From the NCBI RefSeq assembly GCF_000181875.2, contig NZ_ABJZ02000005.1, forward strand, positions 248,001 to 312,000: 64,000 nucleotides of DNA. The letters are read 5' to 3'. This stretch comes from [Borrelia] finlandensis. GTDB lineage: Bacteria > Spirochaetota > Spirochaetia > Borreliales > Borreliaceae. The notes beneath the pieces were generated by a model. That model saw only the letters and a list, made by a program, of their open reading frames with translations. It was not told where the DNA came from and did no database searches. The number at the start of each line of letters is the position of its first letter. The stretch's first letter is position 1. Of this stretch, positions 54,117 through 62,943 are shown one piece after another. The translations under genes and the position numbers were made by a program.

Positions 54117-55316
54117 CTAATCATCGCTACTTTTTTTATTTAAATTTCTAAGAAATGTTGGAACATCAATGTCATCATCAAAATAATTAACATTTTTGGA
54201 CTTTGCCGAAAAAGAAGAATCTTGTTGCTCATAAGATCCAGAAGGAGCATTTTGATTGCCTGACATTAAAGTATCAAACTCTTTGGAACTTAAAGTATTA
54301 TTTTCTGGGGCGCTAGATATTTCTTTTTGCTTTTTAGATGCAAAACCTGTAGCAACAACTGTAACGTAAATTTCATCTTCAAGATTCGAATTAATAGCAT
54401 GCCCATATATTACAGTAGCCTCATCATCAACACTAACTGTGATTATCCCCATAATCTCTTCAAGTTCAAGCAATGAAAAATCATCTCCGCCAGTAACATT
54501 AACAAGAAGCCCCTTAGACCCTTCAATACGAACTTCCTCAAGTAATGGATTACTAATAGCAGAAGTTGCAGCATCAACAGCTCTGTTTTCGCCCTTGCCA
54601 TATCCTATTCCCATTAAAGCATCGCCTTGACCTTGCATAATGCTTTTAACATCGGCAAAATCAATATTAACCTCTCCATGCTCAATAATAAGCCCTGCAA
54701 TGCCTTGAACGCCCATTCTAAGAACATCGTCTGCACGCTTAAAAGCATCTTTAATGGTGGTTCTTTTGTCAACAACAGTTAAAAGCTTTTGATTTGGAAT
54801 AATAATCAATGTATCTACAGACTTTCTTAAGTTATTTATTCCCTGCTCAGCAAGTCTCAACTTCTTAGGACCTTCAAACTTAAAAGGCTTTGTTACAACT
54901 CCAACTGTTAAAATACCAAGCTCTTTTGCAACTTGCGCAATAACTGGAGCTGCTCCGGTTCCTGTCCCGCCCCCCATACCAGCAGTAATAAACACCATAT
55001 CGGCACCAGAAAGATGGTTGCGTATAACATCTATGTCCTCCTCTGCTGCAGCTTGCCCAATCTCAGGCTTTCCCCCAGCACCAAGCCCTGCTGTAACTTT
55101 TGCTCCAAGGGCAATTTTTATGGGAGCAATAGAGGTTTGGAGAGCCTGAAGATCAGTATTAGCCACAATAAATTCAACATCTCTTACTCCATATTCAATC
55201 ATACGATTAACAGCATTACTACCTCCTCCGCCCGCACCAATCACCTTAAGAATTGTAGGATTTGTAGTAGAATCAAATCTTCTTGTATGGCTATCAATCA
55301 TATTATAATCTTTCAT
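54117..55316 (-). CDS. ftsZ: Cell-division GTPase FtsZ
   Basis: This tubulin-like protein forms the division ring. The GTP-binding GGGTGTG is at residues 115-121, with the earlier [13 protein letters not shown]. The C-terminal peptide [11 protein letters not shown] is the conserved FtsA/ZipA-binding tail after a variable linker. I chose ATG (MKDYNMI, 399 residues) because GGAGG lies eight bases upstream. An ATG five codons earlier would place that SD inside the gene. It lies downstream of ftsA and upstream of the TPR lipoprotein. Confidence 0.97.
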   Translation of the reverse strand: MKDYNMIDSHTRRFDSTTNPTILKVIGAGGGGSNAVNRMIEYGVRDVEFIVANTDLQALQTSIAPIKIALGAKVTAGLGAGGKPEIGQAAAEEDIDVIRNHLSGADMVFITAGMGGGTGTGAAPVIAQVAKELGILTVGVVTKPFKFEGPKKLRLAEQGINNLRKSVDTLIIIPNQKLLTVVDKRTTIKDAFKRADDVLRMGVQGIAGLIIEHGEVNIDFADVKSIMQGQGDALMGIGYGKGENRAVDAATSAISNPLLEEVRIEGSKGLLVNVTGGDDFSLLELEEIMGIITVSVDDEATVIYGHAINSNLEDEIYVTVVATGFASKKQKEISSAPENNTLSSKEFDTLMSGNQNAPSGSYEQQDSSFSAKSKNVNYFDDDIDVPTFLRNLNKKSSDD

Positions 55317-55337
55317 TAACGCTTCCTCCATGATTGG

Positions 55338-56579
55338 TCAAAACCATTCTTTCAAAAACCAACCTTTCAACTTTGAAGATATTTTATTTTTTCTTTTAAC
55401 TTTACTGCTTACCTTCTTTAATTTATTGAATTTTTGTTGCTCATGCTTATAAAGAACAAGACCAAGAGCTGAAGAAAACTTGGGATCTATATGCTCTTCT
55501 CCAATTCCATTAATACTCATTGGTAAACCTATTCTTGCAGGATAATTAAATACTTCTTCTATTAAATTAGAAATGCCTGGGAATAAAGCTCCTCCACCTG
55601 TTAAAACTATTCCACCATTAATTTTATTATAAAGTCCGCGCTTAAGTATTTCCGCTTTCATCATTTCAAAAATTTCTCTCAGTCTTGAATTAATTATTAC
55701 AGACAACTCTTTCCTACTTTTCTCTTGAGGAGGTCGAGTTCCAAGATTTGGAATAATTACAGTTTCCATTTGACTCTCAAGAATAGACGGATGAGCAATA
55801 CCAGCTGTTATTTTAATATTTTCAGCAACATCCTCAGGAACCTTCCAAACTTGCGCAATATCAAGAGTCACTCTATTAACACCAATGGGAATTACACCCG
55901 TATAATAAGGAGATCCATCAACATAAAGAATAATATCCGTTGTCCCTTTGCCCATATCAATAAATAAAACTCCCATCTCACGCTCTTCTTTGGAAAGAGT
56001 TGCATAAGATGAAGCTAGGCTTCCAAGAACAACCTCATCAACAGCAAAGCCAGCTCGATTTACGCATCTGACTAAATTCTGACTAGAAGAACTAGAGCCC
56101 GTAATAATGTGCACCTCTCCTTCAAGACGAATACCCATCATGTCTATTGGATTTTTTATATGAGGTATTCCATCTACAATAAATTCTTGAGGAATAACAT
56201 GAAGAATTTCTCTATCCATTGGAATAACAATTGCCTTTGCTGCTTCAATCACCCTTTCAACATCTTCTTCGTTAATCTCTCTTGTTTTTGAATTTATTGC
56301 AACAACACCACGTGAATTAGTCCCCTCAACACTGCTTCCAGACATAGAAACTGAAAGTGATGTAATGTCACATCCTGAGATGAGCTCTGCAGCCTCAATA
56401 GAATTAGATATTGAATCAAGAGCCGCCTCAATATTTATTAAAACTCCCTTCCTAACTCCTCTTGATATACTAGTGCCTATTCCAACTATTTCTAATTGAT
56501 CATTTAAATTTACCTCGGCAACAACAGTACAAATTTTTGAAGTTCCAACATCTAAACCTACTATCAAATTCCTAGACAC
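55338..56579 (-). CDS. ftsA: Cell-division protein FtsA
   Basis: This actin-like protein anchors FtsZ to the membrane. Nucleotide motifs are GLDVGTSKICTVVAEV, FIDMGKGTTDIILY and VLTGGGALFPGI. The C-terminal amphipathic helix KLKGWFLKEWF is the membrane-targeting end. The 413 residues are typical. The start is GTG, overlapping the ftsQ stop by one base, with GGAGA a few bases upstream. Confidence 0.97.
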   Translation of the reverse strand: MSRNLIVGLDVGTSKICTVVAEVNLNDQLEIVGIGTSISRGVRKGVLINIEAALDSISNSIEAAELISGCDITSLSVSMSGSSVEGTNSRGVVAINSKTREINEEDVERVIEAAKAIVIPMDREILHVIPQEFIVDGIPHIKNPIDMMGIRLEGEVHIITGSSSSSQNLVRCVNRAGFAVDEVVLGSLASSYATLSKEEREMGVLFIDMGKGTTDIILYVDGSPYYTGVIPIGVNRVTLDIAQVWKVPEDVAENIKITAGIAHPSILESQMETVIIPNLGTRPPQEKSRKELSVIINSRLREIFEMMKAEILKRGLYNKINGGIVLTGGGALFPGISNLIEEVFNYPARIGLPMSINGIGEEHIDPKFSSALGLVLYKHEQQKFNKLKKVSSKVKRKNKISSKLKGWFLKEWF

Positions 56580-57322
56580 TAACTTTCTCCTAACAAAATG
56601 ATATCACCGCTTCTTAAATCTATAACGCCGGGTTTTCCTTTAAGTAAATTAACCGCAAGAAACACTTTATGCATCACATCCATTAAATTCATATCAACTG
56701 TTATCAATATTTTATTATATATACTTTTAATATACAAAATTACATTATAATCATAGAAATTCAATTTTAAAAAATTGACCTCTGATATTAAATTATACAA
56801 ATATTTTTGATTTATTTTAAGATAATCAAGGCCTCTTACAATATTAAGCATTCTATCCTCTAGAAAATCTCCTACATTGTTGTCATTTAAAACTAATCCG
56901 CTAATTACGGGTAAATCATAAATTAAATGCTTACTCTTTTCCAAAATTACACCATCTGATGCAATACAATAATAAGTAATATTACCATTTGCGTTTTCTA
57001 AAGCAACAGCAATCGGTATTCTTTTTTCTATTTTAATATTAATTTTATTGGGAAACTTAAGATCAACTTTAACATCCTTTACCCTTAAATCTTTTTTAAG
57101 ATTCTCCTCATATATTCTAACATTAGCATTATGATAATACGTATTGGGCTTGATTCCTGAAATCTTGATTATATCCTCTTTAGAAAGAGAAATATCATTA
57201 TTGATACTAATATACCTAATCAAAAAATAAGGAGATGCAAAAATGATAATTATTATTTCAAAAAAAATTAAAGACGTCAAGAAATATATATACTTAATTA
57301 AAAATTTTCTCTCAAAAATCAT
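56579..57322 (-). CDS. ftsQ: Division protein FtsQ/DivIB
   Basis: This bitopic divisome protein has one N-terminal membrane segment (YIYFLTSLIFFEIIIIIFA) and a POTRA domain (RYISINNDISLSKEDIIKISGI, then RVKDVKVDLKFPNKINIKIEKRIPIAV) followed by a beta domain. Its 247 residues are normal. It would bridge FtsL-like and FtsW in the septal complex. Its place between ftsW and ftsA is conserved. Confidence 0.92.
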   Translation of the reverse strand: MIFERKFLIKYIYFLTSLIFFEIIIIIFASPYFLIRYISINNDISLSKEDIIKISGIKPNTYYHNANVRIYEENLKKDLRVKDVKVDLKFPNKINIKIEKRIPIAVALENANGNITYYCIASDGVILEKSKHLIYDLPVISGLVLNDNNVGDFLEDRMLNIVRGLDYLKINQKYLYNLISEVNFLKLNFYDYNVILYIKSIYNKILITVDMNLMDVMHKVFLAVNLLKGKPGVIDLRSGDIILLGES

Positions 57323-57357
57323 AACCTAACTCAATTTACACTACTAAAAAAATCCAA

Positions 57358-58452
57358 TCAATTATTACTTAAATTTTTTGAAACATTTGAAATAAGGCCA
57401 GACAGTGCCATGGTAACAATAATAGAAGATCCCCCAGATGAAAAAAATGGTAAATTTATCCCTGTGGGAGGCAAAAGACCGATTGCAATTAAAATATTCA
57501 TCATGCTTTGAAGAAAAATTGCAAGACTTGAAATAAATGCAATAAAAAATTTAAACCTACTATTAGAATGAATAGCTATAAAATAACCAAAGTAAAAAAA
57601 CAAAAAAAACAAGCTTATGGCAAACAAAACACCCAAAAATCCTAATTCTTCTCCAAGAACTGAAAAAATAAAATCCGAATTAGCCTCTGGTAATTTTCCA
57701 AGTTTTACCTCTCCCATTCCAAGCCCTTTACCTAAAATTCCCCCACTTTTTAAAGCATTAAGAGATGCTATTATCTGGTAACCTTTGCCAGAAGGATCAT
57801 CGTAAGGATTGAGAAAGGCAAAAATTCTAGAAACCCTATAAGGTTCAAGCATCAAGAATATAGCAGAAACTGGTAAAAAAGTAACCACAATAGCAAAAAC
57901 ATAGCTAAATGCCATATTAGAAACAAACAAAACAATAAAAAAAAGAATGGCAAAATAAATAGCTGTTGAATAATCGTTTTGCAAAATTATTAACACCCAA
58001 AAAATTGCAAAAATTAACATTGGCTTTATCCAGTATGCAATACCATTGTTTTTTCTTGGGTCAAACTTACTCAAATAAGCTGAAAGATAAATAGTAAAAG
58101 ATATTTTAAAAATCTCAGAAGGTTGAATGCTAACACCTTGAAAGAATATCCATCTCTTTGCTCCAGAAATACTTGGAGATAAAAAAGTTGCCATAATTAA
58201 AAAAAGAGTTATAATCAATACAGGAAATATTGATTTTTTTAAAAAATTTAAAGAAATCCTTTCAAAAACAAGAAAAACTATAAAACTTAAAAAAAGATAA
58301 TTAAGTCTTGTGAAAAATAAAAAATTTGGATTACCTGTCAATTCTAAGCTTAGGAAAAAGGAAGAAGTATAAAAAACTACAAGGCCATAGGCTACTAATA
58401 GCAGCAAAACAAGCAAATAACATGTCCTAAGTGAATTTATCTCTACAACCAT
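57358..58452 (-). CDS. ftsW: SEDS-family septal peptidoglycan polymerase FtsW
   Basis: This membrane glycosyltransferase polymerises lipid II at the septum with a partner penicillin-binding protein. About ten membrane segments span the 364 residues. The SEDS signature blocks are visible: FQGVSIQPSEIFKI, LQNDYSTA, NSDFIFSVLGEELGFLG and LPPTGINLPFFSSGGSSI. The ATG has no clear SD and lies six bases after the mraY stop. The usual partner ftsI gene is not in the cluster. Confidence 0.96.
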   Translation of the reverse strand: MVVEINSLRTCYLLVLLLLVAYGLVVFYTSSFFLSLELTGNPNFLFFTRLNYLFLSFIVFLVFERISLNFLKKSIFPVLIITLFLIMATFLSPSISGAKRWIFFQGVSIQPSEIFKISFTIYLSAYLSKFDPRKNNGIAYWIKPMLIFAIFWVLIILQNDYSTAIYFAILFFIVLFVSNMAFSYVFAIVVTFLPVSAIFLMLEPYRVSRIFAFLNPYDDPSGKGYQIIASLNALKSGGILGKGLGMGEVKLGKLPEANSDFIFSVLGEELGFLGVLFAISLFFLFFYFGYFIAIHSNSRFKFFIAFISSLAIFLQSMMNILIAIGLLPPTGINLPFFSSGGSSIIVTMALSGLISNVSKNLSNN

Positions 58453-58458
58453 AATAAA

Positions 58459-59514
58459 TTATCTGATTTTTATCGTGCTTAAAGCAATTATAGCAAATAT
58501 TAACCCTATTATCCAAAATCTAATAACAACTTGCATTTCAGACCACCCAAGTTCTTCAAAATGATGGTGAAGTGGAGCCATTTTAAATACTCTTTTTTTG
58601 GTTTTTTTGTAAACCAAAACTTGAATAATTACAGACATAGTTTCAATAATAAAAACACCCGCAAGAATTGAAAAAAGTATTTCACTTTTTAAAATCAAAG
58701 CTGCCATCCCGAGAATGGCCCCCAAAGCCAGACTACCTGTATCTCCCATCATAATTTTAGCAGGATAGGCATTAAACCATAAAAATCCAAAACTACCCCC
58801 AAGCAAGGCCCCAAGAAATATTACAAGCTCTTCAGAACCTTTAATATTTGGAATATGTAAATAAGCTGCAAAATCAGCTCTACTTGTAAGGTAAGCTATT
58901 ATTATTAAAGCCCCTGTTATAACTATACTCAATCCAATTGCAAGTCCATCAAGCCCATCTGTTAGATTGAAAGAATTAGAAGCAGAAATTAAAATAAACA
59001 TGCCAAAAGGAATGTAAAATAACCCCAAATCTATTTGAAAAGACTTAATAAAAGGAAAATAGATTACACTAACATGCTCACCACCAAAATAATATAGAAT
59101 GCCAACAGAAAAAAAAGAAAATATTATTTGTCCATAAATCTTAAATCGAGCTTTAAGTCCATCTGAGGTTTTCTTTTTGATTTTTAAAAAATCATCTATA
59201 AAGCCCAAAAAAGCAAATCCCAGCATAACAAAAACCATAATCAAAAAATAAACATTTAAAATATTGCTCCAAAATACTAAAGAGATAAAAACACAAAAAA
59301 AAATAAGAATGCCCCCCATGGTAGGAATTCCTGCTTTTTCACTCAAATGTCTTTTAGGGCCATCTTCTCTTAAAATCTGATCAGCTCTTAATTTTTTTAA
59401 CTTTAAAATAATATAAGGACCCACAATCAAAGAAAGTAAAAATGCAAAAATTGTAGCATAAGCCATTCTAAAGGTAATATATTTGAGCAAACGCAAACCT
59501 AAAAGGTAAAACAT
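58459..59514 (-). CDS. mraY: Phospho-MurNAc-pentapeptide transferase MraY
   Basis: This membrane enzyme makes lipid I. Conserved parts are AGIPTMGGILIF, FIDDFLKIKKK, NLTDGLDGLAIG, NAYPAKIMMGDTGSLALG and the histidine cluster PLHHHFEELGWSE. The 351 residues and ten membrane segments are normal. GGGG lies five bases before the ATG. It follows murF, which makes its substrate. Confidence 0.97.
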   Translation of the reverse strand: MFYLLGLRLLKYITFRMAYATIFAFLLSLIVGPYIILKLKKLRADQILREDGPKRHLSEKAGIPTMGGILIFFCVFISLVFWSNILNVYFLIMVFVMLGFAFLGFIDDFLKIKKKTSDGLKARFKIYGQIIFSFFSVGILYYFGGEHVSVIYFPFIKSFQIDLGLFYIPFGMFILISASNSFNLTDGLDGLAIGLSIVITGALIIIAYLTSRADFAAYLHIPNIKGSEELVIFLGALLGGSFGFLWFNAYPAKIMMGDTGSLALGAILGMAALILKSEILFSILAGVFIIETMSVIIQVLVYKKTKKRVFKMAPLHHHFEELGWSEMQVVIRFWIIGLIFAIIALSTIKIR

Positions 59515-59531
59515 AAAAACCCCACTATCAT

Positions 59532-60923
59532 CTAAATATAATTTAAAATTCTCTCAAGCCTGTTAAACCTTGAGCCCTTAATGACAATAAAAACTGAAGG
59601 TTCCAAGCTTTTTAAAAAAAAATCAATAAATTTATCAAACTCGCTAAAGTAATATAAACACTTTTCAACTAAATTCTCAGAATCCCTAACATCTAAAAAT
59701 TCTTCGCCAATTAGAAAAATTTTATCAAAATTCATTGAAACAGCCTCTTGGATTAAATCTTTGTGAGTTTTGTATGCCAATTCCCCAAGCTCTTTAAAAG
59801 ACCCAAGAACTATAAACTTTTTGTTTTGAATATTAAGATCCAAAATCATATTTTTTAAGGCCATAAAAGAACCCATATTACCATTATAAGAGTCGTTTAA
59901 AATCAAATATCCATTTTTTGTCAAAATTTCTGCTCTACCTTTTTGAAAAGCAGTTTCAATAAGGCCCTCTTTTATTTCTTTTTCTCTCATTCCTAAAAAT
60001 AAGGCCAAATTAATACACCCTATTGCATTAAAAATATTATGCCGACCCAGCAATAAAATAGAGTATTCAAACCCTTTGTAAACAAAATCAAAAGAGAATT
60101 TCCCCTCCAAAAAAGAAAATGATTTAATACTAAGATTTTCAAAATCAAAATAAACGATTTTAACATTTGGATTTGCGATTTTTGCTCTTTTTTCAAGATA
60201 AACACAATAATCATTCATTTCATTTACAACAAAGATTTCAATGTTTTTGCCAATTATTTTGCTTTTTTCAAAAGCAATAGTTTGTAACTCCTTGAAAGCT
60301 TGCATATGTGCATAGCTTATATTCGTAATAATAACAATTTCTGGTTTTAAAATTTGGGATAAAAGATCCATTTCTCCAACATAACTAACTCCAACTTCAA
60401 AAACAGCATATTCTTCATTACCCTCTACCCTTAAAATACTAAGAGGAAGTCCAATGTCAGAATTTAAATTGCCCCAAGTTTTGTAAGTTTTGTATTTCTT
60501 TGAAAGTATACTATAAAGCATCTCTTTAGTTGTGGTTTTGCCATTGCTACCCGTAATAGCAATTCTTTTAAAGCTTGTTTTTTCAATTAAAAACGATGCC
60601 AAAGTTTGAAGAAGTTTTATTACATTACTTGTAAGCAAAAAAACTAACTCTTCATTGTCATTTAAATATTTAATACACTCAGATTCATGCTCTCTTGAAC
60701 ATACAAAACATTTAACACCCAGATCAATTAAATATTTAACAAAAGAAAATCCATCTACTTTATTTCCCTTATACGCAAAATAAAGACTATCATTGATATT
60801 ATCATCCTTTATTTCACGACTATCTAACGAATAAAAAGACACTACTCTTTCAATATTTTTTATATTCCCCACAAATTTCACATCTTTAGAAGAGATTAAA
60901 ATATCCTTAATCTTTATACGCAC
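59532..60923 (-). CDS. murF: UDP-MurNAc-tripeptide-D-Ala-D-Ala ligase MurF
   Basis: It adds the last dipeptide to the cytoplasmic cell-wall precursor. The ATP motif GSNGKTT is at residues 125-131, with FEVGVSYVGEMDLLSQIL, a conserved NISYAHMQAF and LNDSYNGNMGSF, which fits the Mur ligase C-terminal domain. The 463 residues are normal. The start is GTG with GAGG five bases upstream. It lies between the ftsL-like gene and mraY. Confidence 0.95.
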   Translation of the reverse strand: MRIKIKDILISSKDVKFVGNIKNIERVVSFYSLDSREIKDDNINDSLYFAYKGNKVDGFSFVKYLIDLGVKCFVCSREHESECIKYLNDNEELVFLLTSNVIKLLQTLASFLIEKTSFKRIAITGSNGKTTTKEMLYSILSKKYKTYKTWGNLNSDIGLPLSILRVEGNEEYAVFEVGVSYVGEMDLLSQILKPEIVIITNISYAHMQAFKELQTIAFEKSKIIGKNIEIFVVNEMNDYCVYLEKRAKIANPNVKIVYFDFENLSIKSFSFLEGKFSFDFVYKGFEYSILLLGRHNIFNAIGCINLALFLGMREKEIKEGLIETAFQKGRAEILTKNGYLILNDSYNGNMGSFMALKNMILDLNIQNKKFIVLGSFKELGELAYKTHKDLIQEAVSMNFDKIFLIGEEFLDVRDSENLVEKCLYYFSEFDKFIDFFLKSLEPSVFIVIKGSRFNRLERILNYI

Positions 60924-60945
60924 TCAAACCTCATTCTAAAATCTT

Positions 60946-61227
60946 TTACTCAACAAAAATATTTATATCTTCATTAGCTTTTTTTTCCAAATTTAATTCT
61001 CCAAAACAAAAACTCTCTATTCTATCAATATTTTCAAGCTCATATATTACCGTCAGCAACCTTAAATTATCATCAATAATATTTTCCTGTTCATTGTCTA
61101 AGCGATTAAATTCCCTAAGCTTTACAACATATCTGAAATTTAAATAAATATTAAAACACAATATAACTGTTAGTATCAAAACTAAAATACAATAAACTTT
61201 AAATTCAATCTTACTTATGCTGTTCAT
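60946..61227 (-). CDS. FtsL-like small bitopic protein
   Basis: The 93-residue protein has one membrane segment (VYCILVLILTVILCFNIYL) followed by a heptad-rich stretch with leucines (LDNEQENIIDDNLRLLTVIYELENI). That layout, and its position directly after rsmH in the cluster, match FtsL. Sequence identity in this family is too low to judge by eye. The ATG overlaps the rsmH stop in ATGA. Confidence 0.75.
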   Translation of the reverse strand: MNSISKIEFKVYCILVLILTVILCFNIYLNFRYVVKLREFNRLDNEQENIIDDNLRLLTVIYELENIDRIESFCFGELNLEKKANEDINIFVE

Positions 61228-62114
61228 AATTTTTTTATAACTCTAAGTTTTGCACTCCTTGAAGGTTTGTTTTTTTTAATCTCATCAAAACTTGGCATAA
61301 TGGGCTTTTTTGAGATCTTAGCATACAAATCACAGCTCAAGCCTCCAAAAAAATCTTTTACAATACGGTCCTCTATTGAATGAAACGTAATAATGGCTAA
61401 AATTCCATCTTTGGCTAAATTTTCTACCCAAAAAGGCAAGCTCCTTTTAAGCCGAGCAAGCTCATCATTCACATAAATTCTTAACGCTTGAAAAGTTTTT
61501 GTAGCTGGATTTATTTTAACTTTTGAAAAAGGATAAACTTTGCTTATTATGGATTGCAGCTCTTTTGTGGTTTCTATTTTTTTAATTTTTCTATATTCTA
61601 TAATAGCTTTAGAAATTCTTCTAGAATAATGTTCATTGCTTAAATCATAAATTAAAGCTTCAAGGTCATATTTACTAAAAGTGTTTACAATCTCAGACGC
61701 ACTAATTTTGCAAGAAGAAGAACAAAGTCTCATATCTAAAGGCTCATCTTCAAGAAAAGAAAATCCTTTTTTACTGCCCTTGTAATGAAACATAGAAATA
61801 CCAAGATCAACCAAAATAAAATTGGCTTTGACATTTAAAGGATAATTGACGAAAAAATTATCAAACCAATCATTAAAATATGTAATTCTCTCTTCAAAAA
61901 TAGAAAGAAAATGCTTTGCTCTTTCTAAAATTTGAGGATCTCTTTCAATTCCAACCAAACTTAAAAAGTCATATTTCTCAAGAATAGCTTTTGCATGAAC
62001 ACCTTCTCCAAGAGTAGAATCAATGTATATTAAATCACTTTTTACGGGCAAATCTTCTATAAGCTTACAAATTGCATCAAGAAGCACTGGAAAATGAAAA
62101 GCATTATCATTCAT
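61224..62114 (-). CDS. rsmH: 16S rRNA m4C1402 methyltransferase RsmH
   Basis: This enzyme (formerly MraW) methylates N4 of C1402 in 16S rRNA using S-adenosylmethionine. The family start FHFPVLLDAICKLIED, the SAM motif DSTLGEGVHAKAIL, the DLGISMFHY block, and the C-terminal TFHSIEDRIVKDFF are all present. The 296 residues are typical. The ATG overlaps the upstream stop in ATGAATGA. It begins the conserved part of the division/cell-wall cluster; no mraZ is seen before it. Confidence 0.97.
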   Translation of the reverse strand: MNDNAFHFPVLLDAICKLIEDLPVKSDLIYIDSTLGEGVHAKAILEKYDFLSLVGIERDPQILERAKHFLSIFEERITYFNDWFDNFFVNYPLNVKANFILVDLGISMFHYKGSKKGFSFLEDEPLDMRLCSSSCKISASEIVNTFSKYDLEALIYDLSNEHYSRRISKAIIEYRKIKKIETTKELQSIISKVYPFSKVKINPATKTFQALRIYVNDELARLKRSLPFWVENLAKDGILAIITFHSIEDRIVKDFFGGLSCDLYAKISKKPIMPSFDEIKKNKPSRSAKLRVIKKL

Positions 62115-62943
62115 TTAATTTAAACCTATAAATTATTTTTTTTTCATTTCCATAAACATCGCCATATTTTATTTTAAGCTCATTCTTACCCTTAACAAAA
62201 TTAAGATCATTTATCTTAAGGCATCCCCCATCTTTTTTAATATTCAAAATATCTAACCCATAATTTTTCTCTTGAGCTAAGGTATGTGTATTATTAATCA
62301 AAAAAATATTTTGAAAATCTGAACGAAGAATACTTTTATTATTCAAAATAGCTTCAAAATAATAAATTCCTTTAAGAGAATTTTCAAAAGATTCTACTTT
62401 TTGAGTATGAAAATATAACAAAAGACTGTATTGACCAGAATCGACATTTAAATTTATATTTTTTGATAATTCCAATCTTTCATCATCACCCTTTCCTTTT
62501 AAAAAAACCCTATCCAATGTATAAACTGTCTCAGCAACCACATTATTCCTATTTTTGATAATAAACAAAGGATTGATAATTTTTTTAGCACTAGGATCAT
62601 TAACTACCAAATCAATAACACTCTTTTCATCTTTTAAAAAAATTTTTCCAAGCTTATAAAAAAAGCTCCCAAAAACCTCTAAATTTAGATTTAAATCATT
62701 ATCAAAAATAATTAAAATACTGCCATCCCTATTTAAACTATTTTTTGAATATAAAATTTTATAATTATTGGAAAAAACAGATACAGTTTTTTCCAAGGGC
62801 CTTAACCTTAGGCCAATATTCAATTTATTATTATCCAACACACCAAAATCTTTAATTAAAGCAAACTTTTCATCATTTCTAAATTCCAAAAATGAATATA
62901 AATTTAAAATATTAAAGAAAAATATAAAAACAATTAAAATCAC
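62107..62943 (-). CDS. Uncharacterised exported protein upstream of rsmH
   Basis: I do not recognise a family. A short hydrophobic N-terminus (MILIVFIFFFNILNLYSF) suggests a signal peptide or anchor. The rest, about 260 residues, is rich in beta-prone stretches (LNIGLRLRPLEKTVSVF and GQYSLLLYFHTQKV), which suggests a periplasmic beta-sandwich-type protein. The C-terminal 50 residues look like an Ig-like repeat (FVKGKNELKIKYGDVYGNEKKIIYRF). The start is GTG within the stop of the upstream gene (GTGA), and the end overlaps rsmH by eight bases. It corresponds to BB0307 by order. Confidence 0.75.
   Translation of the reverse strand: MILIVFIFFFNILNLYSFLEFRNDEKFALIKDFGVLDNNKLNIGLRLRPLEKTVSVFSNNYKILYSKNSLNRDGSILIIFDNDLNLNLEVFGSFFYKLGKIFLKDEKSVIDLVVNDPSAKKIINPLFIIKNRNNVVAETVYTLDRVFLKGKGDDERLELSKNINLNVDSGQYSLLLYFHTQKVESFENSLKGIYYFEAILNNKSILRSDFQNIFLINNTHTLAQEKNYGLDILNIKKDGGCLKINDLNFVKGKNELKIKYGDVYGNEKKIIYRFKLNE

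Noticed and set aside
55317..55331. Upstream ATG start for ftsZ
   Set aside because: The only strong SD (GGAGG) would lie within the first codons; it fits the ATG at 55316.
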